From assembly GCF_011386835.1 (NCBI RefSeq), contig NC_088791.1, forward strand, positions 10,230,998-10,294,997: a stretch of 64,000 nucleotides of DNA, written 5' to 3'. Each line of letters begins with the position of its first letter. The stretch's first letter is position 1. The notes under the pieces were generated by a model, which was given only the letters and a program-made list of their open reading frames with translations, had not been told where the DNA came from and ran no database searches. Origin of the DNA: Chrysemys picta bellii. Taxonomy: Eukaryota > Chordata > Testudines > Emydidae. Made by a program: the position numbers and the translations under genes. Of this stretch, positions 1 through 10,420 are shown in pieces.

Positions 1-950
1 CTGTCTCCCCCTATGTGTTCGTACGGTGCCTCTCAACAATGGTGCCCTGAGCTGAATTGTGCCCTGCCAACATGTAAACAAGAGTTCCTTACCCCATGCT
101 CTTCTCTCTGCCCTAGAGAATTAAAAGCATAACACTGAAATCAACAAGTCCCTCCCACCATCTACAAGGCCTGAGCGAGGAGGAGGAAAGGTTCCGAGTG
201 TCAGTCTTCCTGTTCCGTTGATAGGTCGTCATTCAGTTGCAGCTCTGGCAGCTCAAGGACTGATCGGTTCAGCTATCAAGTGTTACAGTTAATACCCTAT
301 TGATCCTGGGGGAAAGTGGGAGAAGACCTCCCCTGAATTAAAAGTAAAAGTAGCTGCAAATGGGTTGACTTTTCACTCCACCTGGATGTTTGGGGAATGT
401 AATAAAAAACGTTAAAAGAAAAAAACATGCATAGAGCAAACGACAGCAAAATCGATTAATAACAATAGTAGCTATTAAGCATATTGCACTCCAGAGCGTT
501 ATGGGACTGGGCTGTAGCCCTGACATGATTATGACATTATTAACATAATATAAGAAGCCTAGCAATCAATAGCCTGCTGAAGCCCAAAATTAAGGCCAAG
601 CAGTGCAATACTGTATCTTTAAATATCTGAAATAGCAACTTGTCTCTTTTGGGGTCAGAGACATTTATAGACCAAATGTCTACCGGAAAATGGATTGCAA
701 AAAATGGATGTTGCAGCTTCCCCCTTGGGATGAACGCAGTGGGGGTTAGCTCACTTTTCAGAACAGTTTGAACACCAAGAGGGCAGAAATTCAGGTAAAT
801 CTGGCGTGACTCCATCGGCAGCAGTGTGTCACTGCAGTCCGTAGTCATGCCAGTTTTACCCCAGTGTAACTGAGGTCAGGATCCGGCCTGTTACCTGTAC
901 ATGCTGCTGGCCTCATTTTCCTCTCATGTACATAACTTTACTGATGTCTC
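1..950. other. Intronic sequence, no gene recognised
   Basis: No exon, RNA gene or clear repeat is supported here. The open frames are short and show no known domain. The stretch around 842-884 resembles one end of an old inverted-repeat DNA element of the 'spliced-looking' type common in sauropsids (a motif of the form TTTACCCCAGTGTAACTGAG). This is probably the large PLXNA4 intron upstream of the first visible exon. Confidence 0.4.
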
Positions 951-959
951 CACCGAGAG

Positions 960-1236
960 GAAGGAGGGTTTGTGGTTAGGGCACTGCACTGGGACCCAGG
1001 AGATCTGAGTTCTATTTCCAGCTCTGCCACGGGCTTCTTGTGCGACCTTGGGCAAGTCACTTAATCTCTCTGTACCTCAGTCCTCCACCTGGAAAAGGGA
1101 AATAACTCTGCTCTCTTTGTCTAGATTGTAAGCCCTTCAGAGCAGTGACTGTCTCTCACTCTGGGTATATGCAGCACCCAGCAGAAAGGGGCCCTAAGCT
1201 CAGTTGAAGCCTATGGGTGCTATTGTAATACACATA
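960..1236 (+). repeat. MIR-type (CORE-SINE-like) tRNA-derived SINE
   Basis: A head resembling a tRNA promoter is followed by the typical run 'ctctgccac...cttgtgcgaccttgggcaagtcac', then a 3' part of the form 'attgtaagcccttcagagcag...gcacccagcag' ending near a (TAAT)-like tail. This matches the ancient MIR/CORE-SINE pattern. The long tail after the core resembles a LINE-derived 3' end. It is one of the most complete copies in the window. The family name comes from memory of the consensus. Confidence 0.65.
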
Positions 1237-1764
1237 ATCATGGAGTTACGCTGGGGAATTCAGAGGAGAATCTCAGCCCCTGCTGTTCCAGAAGGGGCTT
1301 GCTTGGGACCCTTTCCCACAGAGGTAATTGCTAAACTGCTCCTCACTTCTCCCAGGATGCAACAGGCAGGGCTGGCTTGAAATAACATTGGAGTAGGATG
1401 GGGTTTGGCAGCTCCCCCATGCTGCCCCAGAGCAGTGAGCTCCGTTTCCATTCAGCTACTCAGTGGTCCTGCTAAGAAACCTCAACTCCCTTTCATTAGT
1501 TGCAGTCTTTGAACTGCCGTCAGGCGCCTTCTCTGAATTGTGTTTGATTAGCTCACTAACTGCGTGAAGGGGAAGCCAGGATCTTTTTACAAGCCTTTCA
1601 GCAGCAACAGCAGGGAGTAAAGATGCCCATTAAAATGTGTGTTCAGCTTGGCTCAAGTCAAAGTCGTTTTCGCTCTCTCTCTCATCCTTTCTTTTTTCTT
1701 TCTTTGATTTCAGTTGAGAAAGAGGTTTGTACCAGCGGTGTCTTTGTGAGTGTAATATAAAGCA
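1237..1764. other. Intronic sequence, nothing recognised
   Basis: No coding potential or recognisable repeat was seen beyond short simple stretches such as the CT-rich run at about 1672-1705. Confidence 0.35.
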
Positions 1765-1890
1765 GTGTCGTCCCAAAGGATCAGGACTCCTGGGTTCTGT
1801 CTCTACCTCTGCCACTGACTTACTGTGTGACTTTGGTCTTGTTAGGTCACTTCTCTGTGCCCCAAGTTCTCCATCTGTAACGTGATTAGC
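1765..1890 (+). repeat. MIR-type SINE fragment
   Basis: Contains 'ctctgccactgacttactg' followed by 'tgtgactttgg' and a 'ctctgtgcccc...tccatctgtaa' block, which is the MIR core region in forward orientation. Confidence 0.6.
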
Positions 1891-2715
1891 CAAAAGGCCA
1901 TATTCTCCCTCATCTAACCAGTAGGATACATGCTAAGCTTATCTTAGGTGCCTGTAGATACTTGTTGGGTGATGGTTTATGGATGTATTATGCATGGATT
2001 ATCCCCTCACGCCATCACTGCCAAACGATGGTTCAAAGTCACTGTCACAAACTGGTCTCAAATGCAGCCTGCTGGTCACTCTAGTGGGGACACAAGGGAT
2101 CTGAGAGTAGAGAATCTCCTGAGAAATGCAACCTTCCAGAAGCTAGCCAAAGGATCCCTCTGGATCTAAGTCCTGTCTCCTCCCATTACTGGGAAATATC
2201 TGGACACCCCTGCTGCATCTCACCTTGACATTGACTTGCTAACAGAGTTGTTTGTTTTTAGAGGCCATGTAAGTTTGGAGATTGGTGGGAATTCATCACA
2301 GGCCAGGGCAGGAACAGATGGTTGGATCCAGCACATGTTTTAATGAGAGCAGCCCCTCATTAGAGCCAAAGAGTGAGCCAACTTTTCCAGGCTCTGCATT
2401 GCTGGCCTCCTCCTTCCCAGCTGCACCCAGAGCATTACCTTGTGTTATTGATGGTCCCTTTTTCCCCATCTCCTTCGGAGCTAATCACTAACTATTGGGG
2501 AGAAAGGGGGGAGAGAAGGAGGGAGAAAATCGATAGGGCAAACACGGGCGGAGATTGAGCCATGACTGTCTGGTTGTGTCTGAGTGGCTGGAGGATTGGT
2601 TGGGAGCAGTGAAGGCTAGGAGGAAGTATGTAGATAGGCATACGTTGTGTGTATCAGCACCGTGCAATCAGTCTGTTTCTTAGGGGCACTGATTCTTATC
2701 GTGACCAGCAGGATT
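1891..2715. other. Intronic sequence, nothing recognised
   Basis: No supported exon or repeat. Short open frames show no domain. A 7-base AG/GT-bounded segment near 2262 was considered as a microexon and rejected. Confidence 0.35.
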
Positions 2716-2742
2716 TTATTATTATTATTATTATTATTATTA
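2716..2742. repeat. (TTA)n microsatellite
   Basis: About nine perfect TTA units lie directly before the left end of the TA-flanked inverted-repeat element. The element may have inserted into the array, or the array may have grown at its edge. Confidence 0.9.
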
Positions 2743-3313
2743 GGGCTAGTTAGAAAAAAAATTTCCACTGAAAATTTCATTAAAAATGGGGGAGGAGGGG
2801 ACATTTTCATCAGCATTTGACACAGAAAATTTTGAGATTTCAGCAAAAGGTTGAATATTTTGCCCAAAACTCAATTTTTTCTGATTCAGTAATGCCACCA
2901 TGGTACTCCCTGGGAATTGTAGTTTGGACACTTCATGCTCCCATTACCCTTTATGAGCCAGTGTCCCTAGCCAGACTACATCTCCCATAACTCATCACAG
3001 CTCTTGGTGAGCTGCTGTGGTGCATCATGGGAGTCCCTGGCTGCGGTGCATCATGGAGGCTGTCTGGGGAACCTGGTCTATAGAGAAGAATGGGGCCTGA
3101 GGCACCTGGACTATGTCTCCTCTGACATACCGTGGTGGCATTTCTGAATAATTTTTTTTTTTGCTTTTTGCTTTTTGCCTTTTGTTTTTTGTTTTTAATG
3201 AAAAGTCAAAATTTCCATGGAAAACAGACCGTTTCCATGAAAAAAAAACTGTTTAGACAAAAACCCAATTTTCTGTCAAAAGATAGTTTTGATGGTAAAT
3301 ATTCAACCAACCC
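2743..3313. mobile_element. TA-flanked terminal-inverted-repeat element (mariner-like MITE)
   Basis: The left end reads GGGCTAGTTAGAAAA and the right end reads ...CAACCAACCC, inverted relative to each other and followed by TA on both sides. The A/T-rich arms ('tttccactgaaaattt' versus 'caaaatttccatggaaaa') remain roughly complementary for about 150 bases. The centre holds a segment with repeated 'ggtgcatcatgg' and 'tgtagtttgg' motifs. No transposase frame is present, so it is non-autonomous. The superfamily is inferred from the TA target. Confidence 0.6.
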
Positions 3314-3339
3314 TATTCGTTATTTATGTTATTAGTATT

Positions 3340-3700
3340 ATGATAAGGCCTATAAGATCCAGCTGAGATCAGGACCCTATTGTACTAAGAAGAACAGGAG
3401 TACTTGTGGCACCTTAGAGACTAACAAATTTATTAGTCTCTAAGGTGCCACAAGTACTCCTGTTCTTCTTTTTGCGGATACAGACTAACACGGCTGCTAC
3501 TCTGAAACCTATTGTACTAGATGCTGTACATACACACATTGAGAGAGTCCCTGCTCTGAGGCGTTTACAAGATAGAGAGGGAGGGGGAGTATTATGATTC
3601 CCATTTTACAATGCGGGAACTGAGGCACAGAGAGATTCAGTGACTTGCCCAAGGACACAAAGGGAGTCTGTGGCAGAGCCACCGTAAATTGTCCCCACTG
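3340..3700 (-). repeat. MIR-type SINE with LINE-like tail, interrupted
   Basis: Reading the minus strand gives the MIR core ('ctgaggcacagagagattcag', 'gtgacttgcccaagg' on the plus strand) and its extended tail ('ctgagatcaggaccctattg', 'gctgtacatacac'). A 120-base retroposon at 3388-3507 splits it, duplicating a 12-base target (CCTATTGTACTA). Confidence 0.6.
3388..3507 (+). mobile_element. Foldback retroposon insertion with 12-bp target duplication
   Basis: The direct repeats CCTATTGTACTA at 3376-3387 and 3508-3519 mark the insertion. Inside, a 38-base arm (3387-3424) is the exact reverse complement of 3433-3470, with an 8-base spacer. The 3' part ends in 'gcggatacagactaac' and 'acggctgctactctgaaa', a tail very common in turtle genomes. 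The arrangement looks like a 5' inversion during target-primed reverse transcription (twin priming), except that the inverted part repeats the forward part instead of lying upstream of it. Confidence 0.75.
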
Positions 3701-3754
3701 CATTCTAGCTTCTCCATCTCTGCCCTGAGTTCTGCAGGATGTGTGGCTTAGGGG

Positions 3755-3926
3755 TGGCAGATCCAGCATTCCTTGGTTTCATTCCTAGCTCTGCCACTGA
3801 CTGGAAGTGTGCCCTTGGGTCAAATTACTAGTTAATTACTCTGGGCCTCAGTTTACCTGCCTAAGGCAAGGGGATAATTGTACAAGGCTGTTGTGAAGCT
3901 AAATGTCTGCAGAGCACTCTTGGGTC
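3755..3926 (+). repeat. MIR-type SINE, 5' part (continues at 4681)
   Basis: Shows 'tagctctgccactgactgg' and 'ctctgggcctcagtttacc', then 'aatgtctgcagagcactctt'. The expected MIR 3' continuation ('ctttagatgaaaggtg') resumes at about 4681, so the copy is split by the 3927-4680 insertion. Confidence 0.6.
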
Positions 3927-4680
3927 TGTTTCCGGCCCTCTTCCTACTATTTACCAGATCAGCAGTTGTGGGTCACAATGTTGGTAGATGTTTGGCTGTG
4001 TGTGTGTATTCTTTCTGCGTGCTGTCCTGACTCTGGCCAGATAGCCCGTACAGCAAGCTCCAATCAAACTCTCAATAAATCCACAGACTTGGTTCATAGT
4101 GAAGGCACTTGGTTAGGTTTATTGTCAACGAAGCACGGTCCTAATGCCCATGCTAAATGGTTAGAGGTACACTAACACATGTATGCCTGTTGCAATGGAC
4201 TAGCTCAGTTAATGGCGGGACTTTCCGTTATCCCCTAGGCCAGCCAAAGACACTTCCTCTGAGACTCCTCTTTATACACCAATACAAAAAAGGTTACGTT
4301 CTGGCGTAGTTAGTTGACACCCTCTGACGTATCCAGTTACTACCCCATCACCTTGTATATCTCTATCCATCCCACTGTCATCCTGACCTTATCGTTAGGA
4401 TGGGTCAGTGTGTTCCTGTTCTCTTTAGGGAATGTGCTGGTATCGAGGTGTTCTGGTACCACCCTTCTCGAATGTGTTTGCGTGAATGCTCTGTGTCCAG
4501 CACCTCTTAGGAATGTGTGTTTTTTGCAATATCAGCCCTGTTCTTGCCAGATTCTGTGAGCAGGGCCTGCCTCTAACTCACAGCCTTTATATCAGCAATG
4601 ATTTGACCGCTACTTTAGCCCAGGTCTCAGGCCTCATACCTGATACGAGGGCTTATGTTTCAGGCCCTCTTCCTACTTCA
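3927..4680 (-). mobile_element. LTR-like insertion inside a MIR copy
   Basis: The 754-base insertion starts TG and ends CA, with GGGTC on the left and AGGTC on the right, a near-match to a 5-base target duplication. Read on the minus strand it has a TATAAA (4271-4276) followed about 150 bases later by AATAAA (4118-4123), the promoter and poly(A) order of a solo LTR. No coding region is present. The first 22 bases recur with one mismatch at 4656-4677, which is unusual for a single LTR. Confidence 0.45.
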
Positions 4681-4769
4681 AGGTCTTTAGATGAAAGGTG
4701 TGGTAAAAGGGAACCATATTGTGTTCCATTGGTTATTCCCAAACAGTGGAGAAGTGGATTCCCAAGCCA

Positions 4770-4871
4770 GGGGCAGGGAGCCTTTTATACTAGTGTGCCA
4801 GTTTTCACACAAGCTGCCAGTCTAGCAGCTGAGCCTTTAAAACAAAAAAACAAACCAACAACAAACCACCC
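4770..4871 (+). repeat. Left 102-bp direct repeat flanking an LTR
   Basis: Starts GGGGCAGGGAGCC and ends in the A/C-rich 'accaacaacaaaccaccc'. An ungapped copy with about six differences lies at 6267-6368, exactly on the other side of the LTR-like element. It is far too long for an integrase target duplication. Confidence 0.85.
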
Positions 4872-6266
4872 TGTGACGTTGTGCAGTCTATATGGTTTTA
4901 TAAAAACATAATAAGAAGTGAATATAATGTAACTGGACTAGTTTTATAAAAATATAAGTGAATATAATGTAACCAGAATATGCTTCATGGAAAAGGTCTC
5001 TTGTAAGGTATGATATTTAGGGGGGAGGGATAGCTCAGTGGTTTGAGCATTGGCCTGCTAAACCCAGGGTTGTGAGTTCAATCCTTAAGGGGGCCACTTA
5101 GGGATCTGGGGCAAAATAAGTACTTGGTCCTGCTGGTGAAGGCAGGGGGGCTGGACTCAATGACCTTTCAAGATTCCTTCCACTTCTAGGAAATGGGATA
5201 TCTCCATTAATTAAATTATTATTAAATATTACAAAGCTTATAATCTACTGAGTGTGATCATCCCATTTGTATAAATGTACCACTCTTTTATCTAAAACTA
5301 GAAATATGAAATATAACTCTGAGGGCCTATTGTAATTATGTAAAGTGTGGGCCATTAATGATGGTTTGGAATCTTGATGACTCCCATTAACAAGGACCAT
5401 TGTCTGCAGATGGCTGTGTTTACCTGTTAGTCTTCCTGTATATGTGTGTGCTGGCAAGTGGGCAATGAAGTCTTGCAGTGACATGTGATCATGTCACCTG
5501 AACTGGAATCCATCTTTAACCTGGTGCTTTTCCAGTGGGGGGGGGGGGTGGAAACCCAGAGGGACAAAGGGTTCCCGCCTTATGCAAAAGATATATAAAC
5601 GGGTGGAAGAGAACGGAGGGGAGAGAGGAGCCATCATGAAGAATCCCCTAGCTATCACCTGAGCTGGAACAAGAGCTGTACCAGGGGAAAGAATTGTGCC
5701 CAGGTCTGGAAGGTGTCCAGTCTGAGAAAAAACTTACTGAAGCATCACTGAGGGTAAGATTATCTGTATTTAGTTTGATTAGACATAGATTTGCACATTT
5801 TATTTTATTTTGCTTGGTGACTTTGTTCTGTCTGTTACTACTTGGAATCACTTAAATCCTACTGTCTGTATTTAATAAAATCACTTTTTAGTTAGTAATT
5901 TACTCAGAGTATGTATTAATACCTGGGGGAGCAAACAACTATGCATATCTCTCTATCAGTGTTATAGAGGGCGAACAATTTATGAGTTTGCCCTGCATAA
6001 GCTTTATGCAGGGTAAAACGGATTTATTTGGGTTTAGACCCCATTGGGAGTTGGGCATCTGAGTGCTAAAGACAAGCACACGTCTGTGAGCTGTTTTCAG
6101 GTAAACTTGCAGCTTTGGGGGCAAGTGATTCAGACCCTGGGTCTGTGTTGGAGCAGACGGGAGTGTCTGGCTCAGCAAGACAGGGTGCTGGAGTCCTGAG
6201 CTGGCAGGGAAAACAGGAGCAGAGGTAGTCTTGGCACATCGGGTGGCAGCTCCCAAGGGGGTTTCT
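4872..6266 (+). mobile_element. Solo-LTR-like element of a turtle LTR retrotransposon
   Basis: Begins TGTGACGTTGTGCAG and contains a promoter-like region (ATATATAAA at about 5590, after 'gccttatgcaaaag'). It has an AATAAA at about 5875 and a further several hundred bases that would correspond to R/U5. It matches my memory of a roughly 1.3-kb LTR frequent in turtles that normally ends in TCACA. Here the right end stops at '...gggggtttctg', so the last bases seem lost. No gag, pol or env sequence is present. A SINE interrupts it at about 5020-5225. Confidence 0.6.
5020..5225 (+). mobile_element. Tortoise PolIII/SINE (tRNA head, CR1-like tail)
   Basis: The head carries an A-box-like TAGCTCAGTGGTTTGAGC and a B-box-like GTTCAATCC with tRNA spacing, so it is RNA polymerase III-type. 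The tail 'ggactcaatgacctttcaag' and onward resembles the 3' end of a CR1 LINE, which is the published organisation of tortoise PolIII/SINEs. It lies inside the LTR-like element and so is younger than it. Confidence 0.8.
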
Positions 6267-6368
6267 GGGGCAGGGAGCCTTTTATACGAGCGAGCCAGTT
6301 TTCACACAAGCTGCCCGTCTAGCAGATGAGCCTTTAAAACAAAAAAACTAACCAACAACAAACCACCC
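6267..6368 (+). repeat. Right 102-bp direct repeat flanking an LTR
   Basis: Partner of 4770-4871: same length, no gaps, about six substitutions. It follows immediately after the truncated right end of the LTR-like element. Confidence 0.85.
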
Positions 6369-7870
6369 AGCTAGAACTGTGCACATTCTAATTACCTATT
6401 GAATTGCCCCCCTGGAAGCCAGGCTTCCAAGAACAGCTGAGGTCAGCATCCCCTTGTCTGCTCAGACGGAGCTTAGATGTTTCTGTGGATTGCCCAGGTC
6501 TATACCTGCCAGTGACCTTCCTCTAATTATCTGGAATCCATATTATAGACCCTTCTGCACAATGCAGCCGGTGCTAGGCGCACAGATTAATAAACAAGAC
6601 TAGAACTTGCTGTTCAATGGACTTGGCTGTTAGCCACCTCCCGCTATTGCTTCAGCATCTGATAAAATGACACAGGGCCTTGGTCAAAGATGCTTTGCCT
6701 GCAGGACTTTGTTAGATTGATTGATTGCTTGATTTTGTAGGAGAAGAGGGGCGATTCCACTTGGAAAAATACAAGCTAATAAGCTGCAGAAAGATAATCT
6801 ACTCAGAAGGGCAGAGAAGCCTGGGAGAGCAGGGACATTGTTGGCGGGTCAAATCTGCCTGTGGACAGTAACTGCGATTCAGTCTAATTTTCAGGGGTGC
6901 CGATGATCCACGTCTCCCATTGACTTCGTGCGGAGTCATAAGTGCTTGGTGCTTCTGGAAACCCAGGCCATACTGGCTACATTGAGCCCTGATGGAAGGA
7001 AGCACAACTCGCCGGCAGCTAGTGATCTGTCCATGAGTCTGCAGTTCGATACGGCATTAAAGAAAGTCCAGTGCGTGCTCAGGGGCATCACATCACAGAG
7101 GAGGGTGGTCTGGGTGACGCTGCTGCCACTGAACCCGGAATAGCACGTTCAGTTCCAGGCGCTAGGCAGGGAATGACAAAGGGGAGGGAGGGCAGAGAAG
7201 AGCAACTAAAAATGATTAGGGGGCAGGAGGGGCTGGCTGCTGAGGAGAGAGTTAGAGCTAGAATACATCTAGCTTGGCTGAGGGAATAAGAGGAGTTGCG
7301 ATAGCACTTCACAAGTCCTGGAAGGGTGTGAATACCAAGGAGGGAAGGGGATTAGATATTGTAATACATGGGGTGTTTACTAAGAATAATGGGACAGTAG
7401 AGGCTGAATGTCAGAGGAAAGTTCCCGGCAGGGAGATCCATCAGCTTGCGGAGTTGTCTTTCCAGTAGAAGTGGTGGAAATCTTAACAGGAGACTGGACA
7501 AAACGCTAGCGAATGTGCTGTAGGGACCTACCCTCTGTTGGCAGAAAATAGACTGCATTAGCTAATAGGTGTTTTTCCATCACCGGATTCGCTGGTTTGA
7601 GAGACACACCCGGTGTTTACCATAGATGGAGCCGGAGGTTGGAGGAAGGCTAGCGATTGGCTAGAGTGATAGCTCTACTAATGTGTAGATTTCATGATAG
7701 GTGCCCTGTGGTTTAATTTGCAGGGGCGGGATGTGAACCAACTCTTGCAGTTTCAGCATTGACTTGGATTAACCCCAACTCTTGCAGAACCCCCTCTATA
7801 CCCACCCATCCATCCACCCATCCATCCCTTCTCTCCAGTAAGACCTGAAATTCCTTGCTTACCCTAGCTG
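6369..7870. other. Intronic sequence, nothing recognised
   Basis: About 1.5 kb without a recognisable exon or repeat family. A (CCAT/CCAC)-type short run lies at about 7801-7830. Confidence 0.35.
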
Positions 7871-7879
7871 TATTAGAGG

Positions 7880-7991
7880 AGAAGGACCATAGGAGTGCTG
7901 TACCAGATCAGACCAGTGGTCCGTTTAGTCCATTATTTTGTCTCCCACAATAGCCAGTACCAGCTGTTTCAGAGAGGATGCATATATAGTT
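7880..7991 (-). repeat. CR1-type fragment, interrupted by a hAT element
   Basis: Resembles the CR1-associated motif '...cagaccagtggtccgtttag'. It is followed by 'ccagtaccagctgtttcaga', and continuity resumes after the hAT insertion at 8372. Confidence 0.45.
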
Positions 7992-7999
7992 CTCTAAGG

Positions 8000-8363
8000 C
8001 AGCGGTTCTCAAACTGTGGGTTGGGACCCCAAAGTGGGTCCCAACCCCCTTTGAATGGGGTTGCCAGGGCTGGCTTAGACTTGCTGAAGCCCGAGCCCCA
8101 CTGCCCAGGGTCGAAGCCAAAGCTCAAGGGCTTCAGTCCTGGGGGGAGGGGCTCAGGTTGCAGCCCCCCTGCCTGGGGCTAAAGCCCTTGAGCTTTGGCT
8201 TTGCCCCCCCTACCCAGAGTGGTGAGGCTCAGGCTTTGCCCCCCCCCCCGGGGGGGGGCAGGGCTCAGGTGGGCTCAGGCTTCAGTCTCCCCCCTCCTGG
8301 GGTCGTGAAGTAATTTTTGTTGTCAGAAGGGGGTCGCAGTGCAATGAAGTTTGAGAAGTCCTG
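8000..8363. mobile_element. Non-autonomous hAT element with perfect 8-bp target duplication
   Basis: The perfect duplication CTCTAAGG lies at 7992-7999 and 8364-8371. The ends CAGCGGTTCTCAAACT and AGTTTGAGAAGTCCTG are imperfect inverted repeats of the CAGNGGTTCTCAA type seen in hAT (Charlie/MER5-like) elements. The interior is a GC-rich run of 'gctcaggc' and 'aagccc' motifs with no transposase. Confidence 0.85.
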
Positions 8364-8371
8364 CTCTAAGG

Positions 8372-8455
8372 TATCTGTGGATGGTCCTGCTTCCAGGGGG
8401 TTGGACTAGGTGACCTCCTGAGGTCCCTTCCAACCCTGATATTCTATGTCTATGT
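8372..8455 (+). repeat. CR1 3' end fragment
   Basis: Contains 'gggttggactaggtgacctc' and 'ccttccaaccctgatattct', the conserved 3' end of amniote CR1 LINEs in forward orientation. Confidence 0.75.
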
Positions 8456-8544
8456 CATAGTTGATGTTCTCATCAGCCATCTAAATGTTTAATTCTAATT
8501 TGAACCATGCGATGCCTTTCAGATCCTGAAGAAGAGTCCTATCC

Positions 8545-8650
8545 TTAGGGAGGACAAGCTTGTCTCTTTCACCCACAGAAGATGGTCCAATAAAAGATAT
8601 TACCTCCCCCCTTTTGCATCTCTAATCTTAGGGACAAATCTGGCTACAAG
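8545..8650 (+). repeat. Sauropsid retroposon fragment
   Basis: The sequence 'aagcttgtctctttcaccca', continuing 'gatggtccaataaaagatat', is a motif I associate with a common turtle/bird/crocodilian retroposon related to the tail seen at 3388-3507. The exact family is not certain. Confidence 0.4.
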
Positions 8651-8689
8651 AACACTGGAAATATCTATCTGTCTACCTACAGTAGAACC

Positions 8690-9011
8690 TCAGAGTGACA
8701 AACACCAGAGTTACGAACTGACCAGTCAACCACACACCTCGTTTGGAACTGGAAGTACGCAATCAGGCATCAACAGAGACCAAAAAAAGAAGAAGCAACT
8801 ACGGCACAATACTGTGTTAAACATAAACTACTAAAAATAAAGGGAAAGCAGCATTTTTCTTCTGCATAGTAAAGTTTCAAAGCTGCATTAAGTCAATGTT
8901 CAGTTGTAAACTTTTGAAAGAACAACCAGAAGGTTTTGTTCAGAGTTACGAACTTTCAGAGATATGAACAACCTCCATTCCCGAGGTGTTTGTAATTCAG
9001 AGGTTCTACTG
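8690..9011. mobile_element. Tigger/pogo-type MITE
   Basis: Left end CAGTAGAACCTCAGAGTG and right end CAGAGGTTCTACTG are inverted repeats, each bounded by TA (8688-8689 and 9012-9013). Inner arms also pair ('agttacgaact' on both sides). The 322-base element has no transposase. The superfamily follows from the TA target and the CAGTNGAACCTC ends. Confidence 0.8.
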
Positions 9012-9013
9012 TA

Positions 9014-10270
9014 TCTATCCTGTGCCCATCACCATGGTCATTCAGGGCTGTAGTGGTTCTGAGAGTGGAAGACATCTGTCTCCAAGACTGTCAGACCAGC
9101 CCTTTCCACCGGCACTACGTTCATTAAAAATAAGAGAAGAATTATTGGAGGACTCACTGTTGTGTGGACGTTCTAATAGATTTTTTATTACACTTTCCAT
9201 TCAGAGATTGCACAAAACCTGGCCATACGAACGCTGTGTTACTTCATCAATTATTGTGACTGGTAATGCCGATACTGTGCGGTTTGCCAGGCTGCATTAA
9301 GCATGTTCTGTTCTGTTATATTAAATGGCAATGAAGCCTTTTGCTGATGGATAAAGTGGGGTGTAAAACCTGACTGGAATCAATCAGCGTAATTGTCTGA
9401 CTGTGTGGCAGGTAATAGGAAATGTCCCGCTTATTATTGGTTGTTTTATATAGAGAATGGATTAGTGTTCTGCCGCTTTTCGTGTTTCATATCCTCTCCT
9501 GAGCGATGTGGGAAATTGATAGATTTAGTGGATTGTTCATGACAGACCAGGTTGGAGGGTAGAGGCTGGCCTTGTACTCCATGGCTGACTAGGAAACTCA
9601 GGGCTTGAAAGGGAATCTAATATTTTACATTTCTTCCACCAGTAATTCTGCCTTGATTGCCACTGGGGGAAGTGCAATCATCAGCCTGTTTCATAACTGA
9701 CAAGCCCAGGCCAGGACTTCAGGAGACCTTGTGTGGTGACCCTAGGCACCAGAGGCTGGAACCAGAGAGCCAGGTGTTCAGCAGCCTCTGTTTTGAGAGG
9801 CTTAAAAATACAGGTGGGACAGGGCATCAAGTTACACTCACCGCTCTCTCCACTGCAGCCTGGTAGGAATAGGAGCGCAGTTAGGCAGGGCGCTCATCCC
9901 CTGGTTTGGAGACAAGAGGAAGGAAATAGTCCACATTGAAGTGCTGTCACTCTGTGCTGATTCTAGAGCTGACAAAACACTATCTGGGCTGCTGCTGCTA
10001 ATAGCTAATGGGGATTATTTTGTAGTGTAACTGGTAGAGTTGCTGGGGTGGGATTTGAGGGTCATCAGCTCCAGACCAAGAATGCACAGAGGTTTTCTTG
10101 TCCCTGATTAAGGAGCAATCTAATGCTCCTTAGCTCGAAGCAGGACTGCTGAGAACACTCACCTTTCTCCTCTTGGCCCTGGCTTCAGGAGGGACTGCCT
10201 GGCTCACCAGTGGGTCGCCCTTCTCCTTCTGCCTAGGTGCATATCTGGCCCGTCATCACATCCCAGCACT
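9014..10270. other. Intronic sequence, no gene recognised
   Basis: No repeat family or exon was identified. The A/T-rich block at about 9200-9530 is unusually free of recognisable repeats and could be conserved non-coding DNA, but only an alignment would show that. Confidence 0.3.
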
Positions 10271-10274
10271 CCTG

Positions 10275-10420
10275 TGAAGTAGGGAATTAGAACCTCCACT
10301 TTACAGGCGGGGAACACAGGCCCAGAGAGATCCGTGACTTGACCAAGGTGACACGGGGTGTCTGTGGCAGGGCTGGAAATTATATCCCGATCTGGTTCCT
10401 AGCCCAGCATTTAAGCCACA
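10275..10420 (-). repeat. MIR-type SINE fragment
   Basis: The plus strand shows 'ccactttacaggcggggaac' and 'cccagagagatccgtgactt', then 'ctgtggcagggctgg', which is the reverse complement of the MIR core. Confidence 0.55.

Noticed and set aside
2260..2271. AG-AGGCCAT-GTAAGT, which looks like a 7-base microexon
   Set aside because: No frame or homology support; such AG/GT pairs occur by chance in long introns.
5030..5090. tRNA-like A and B boxes suggesting a tRNA gene
   Set aside because: The sequence does not fold as a tRNA in full and continues into a CR1-like tail, so it is a SINE head.
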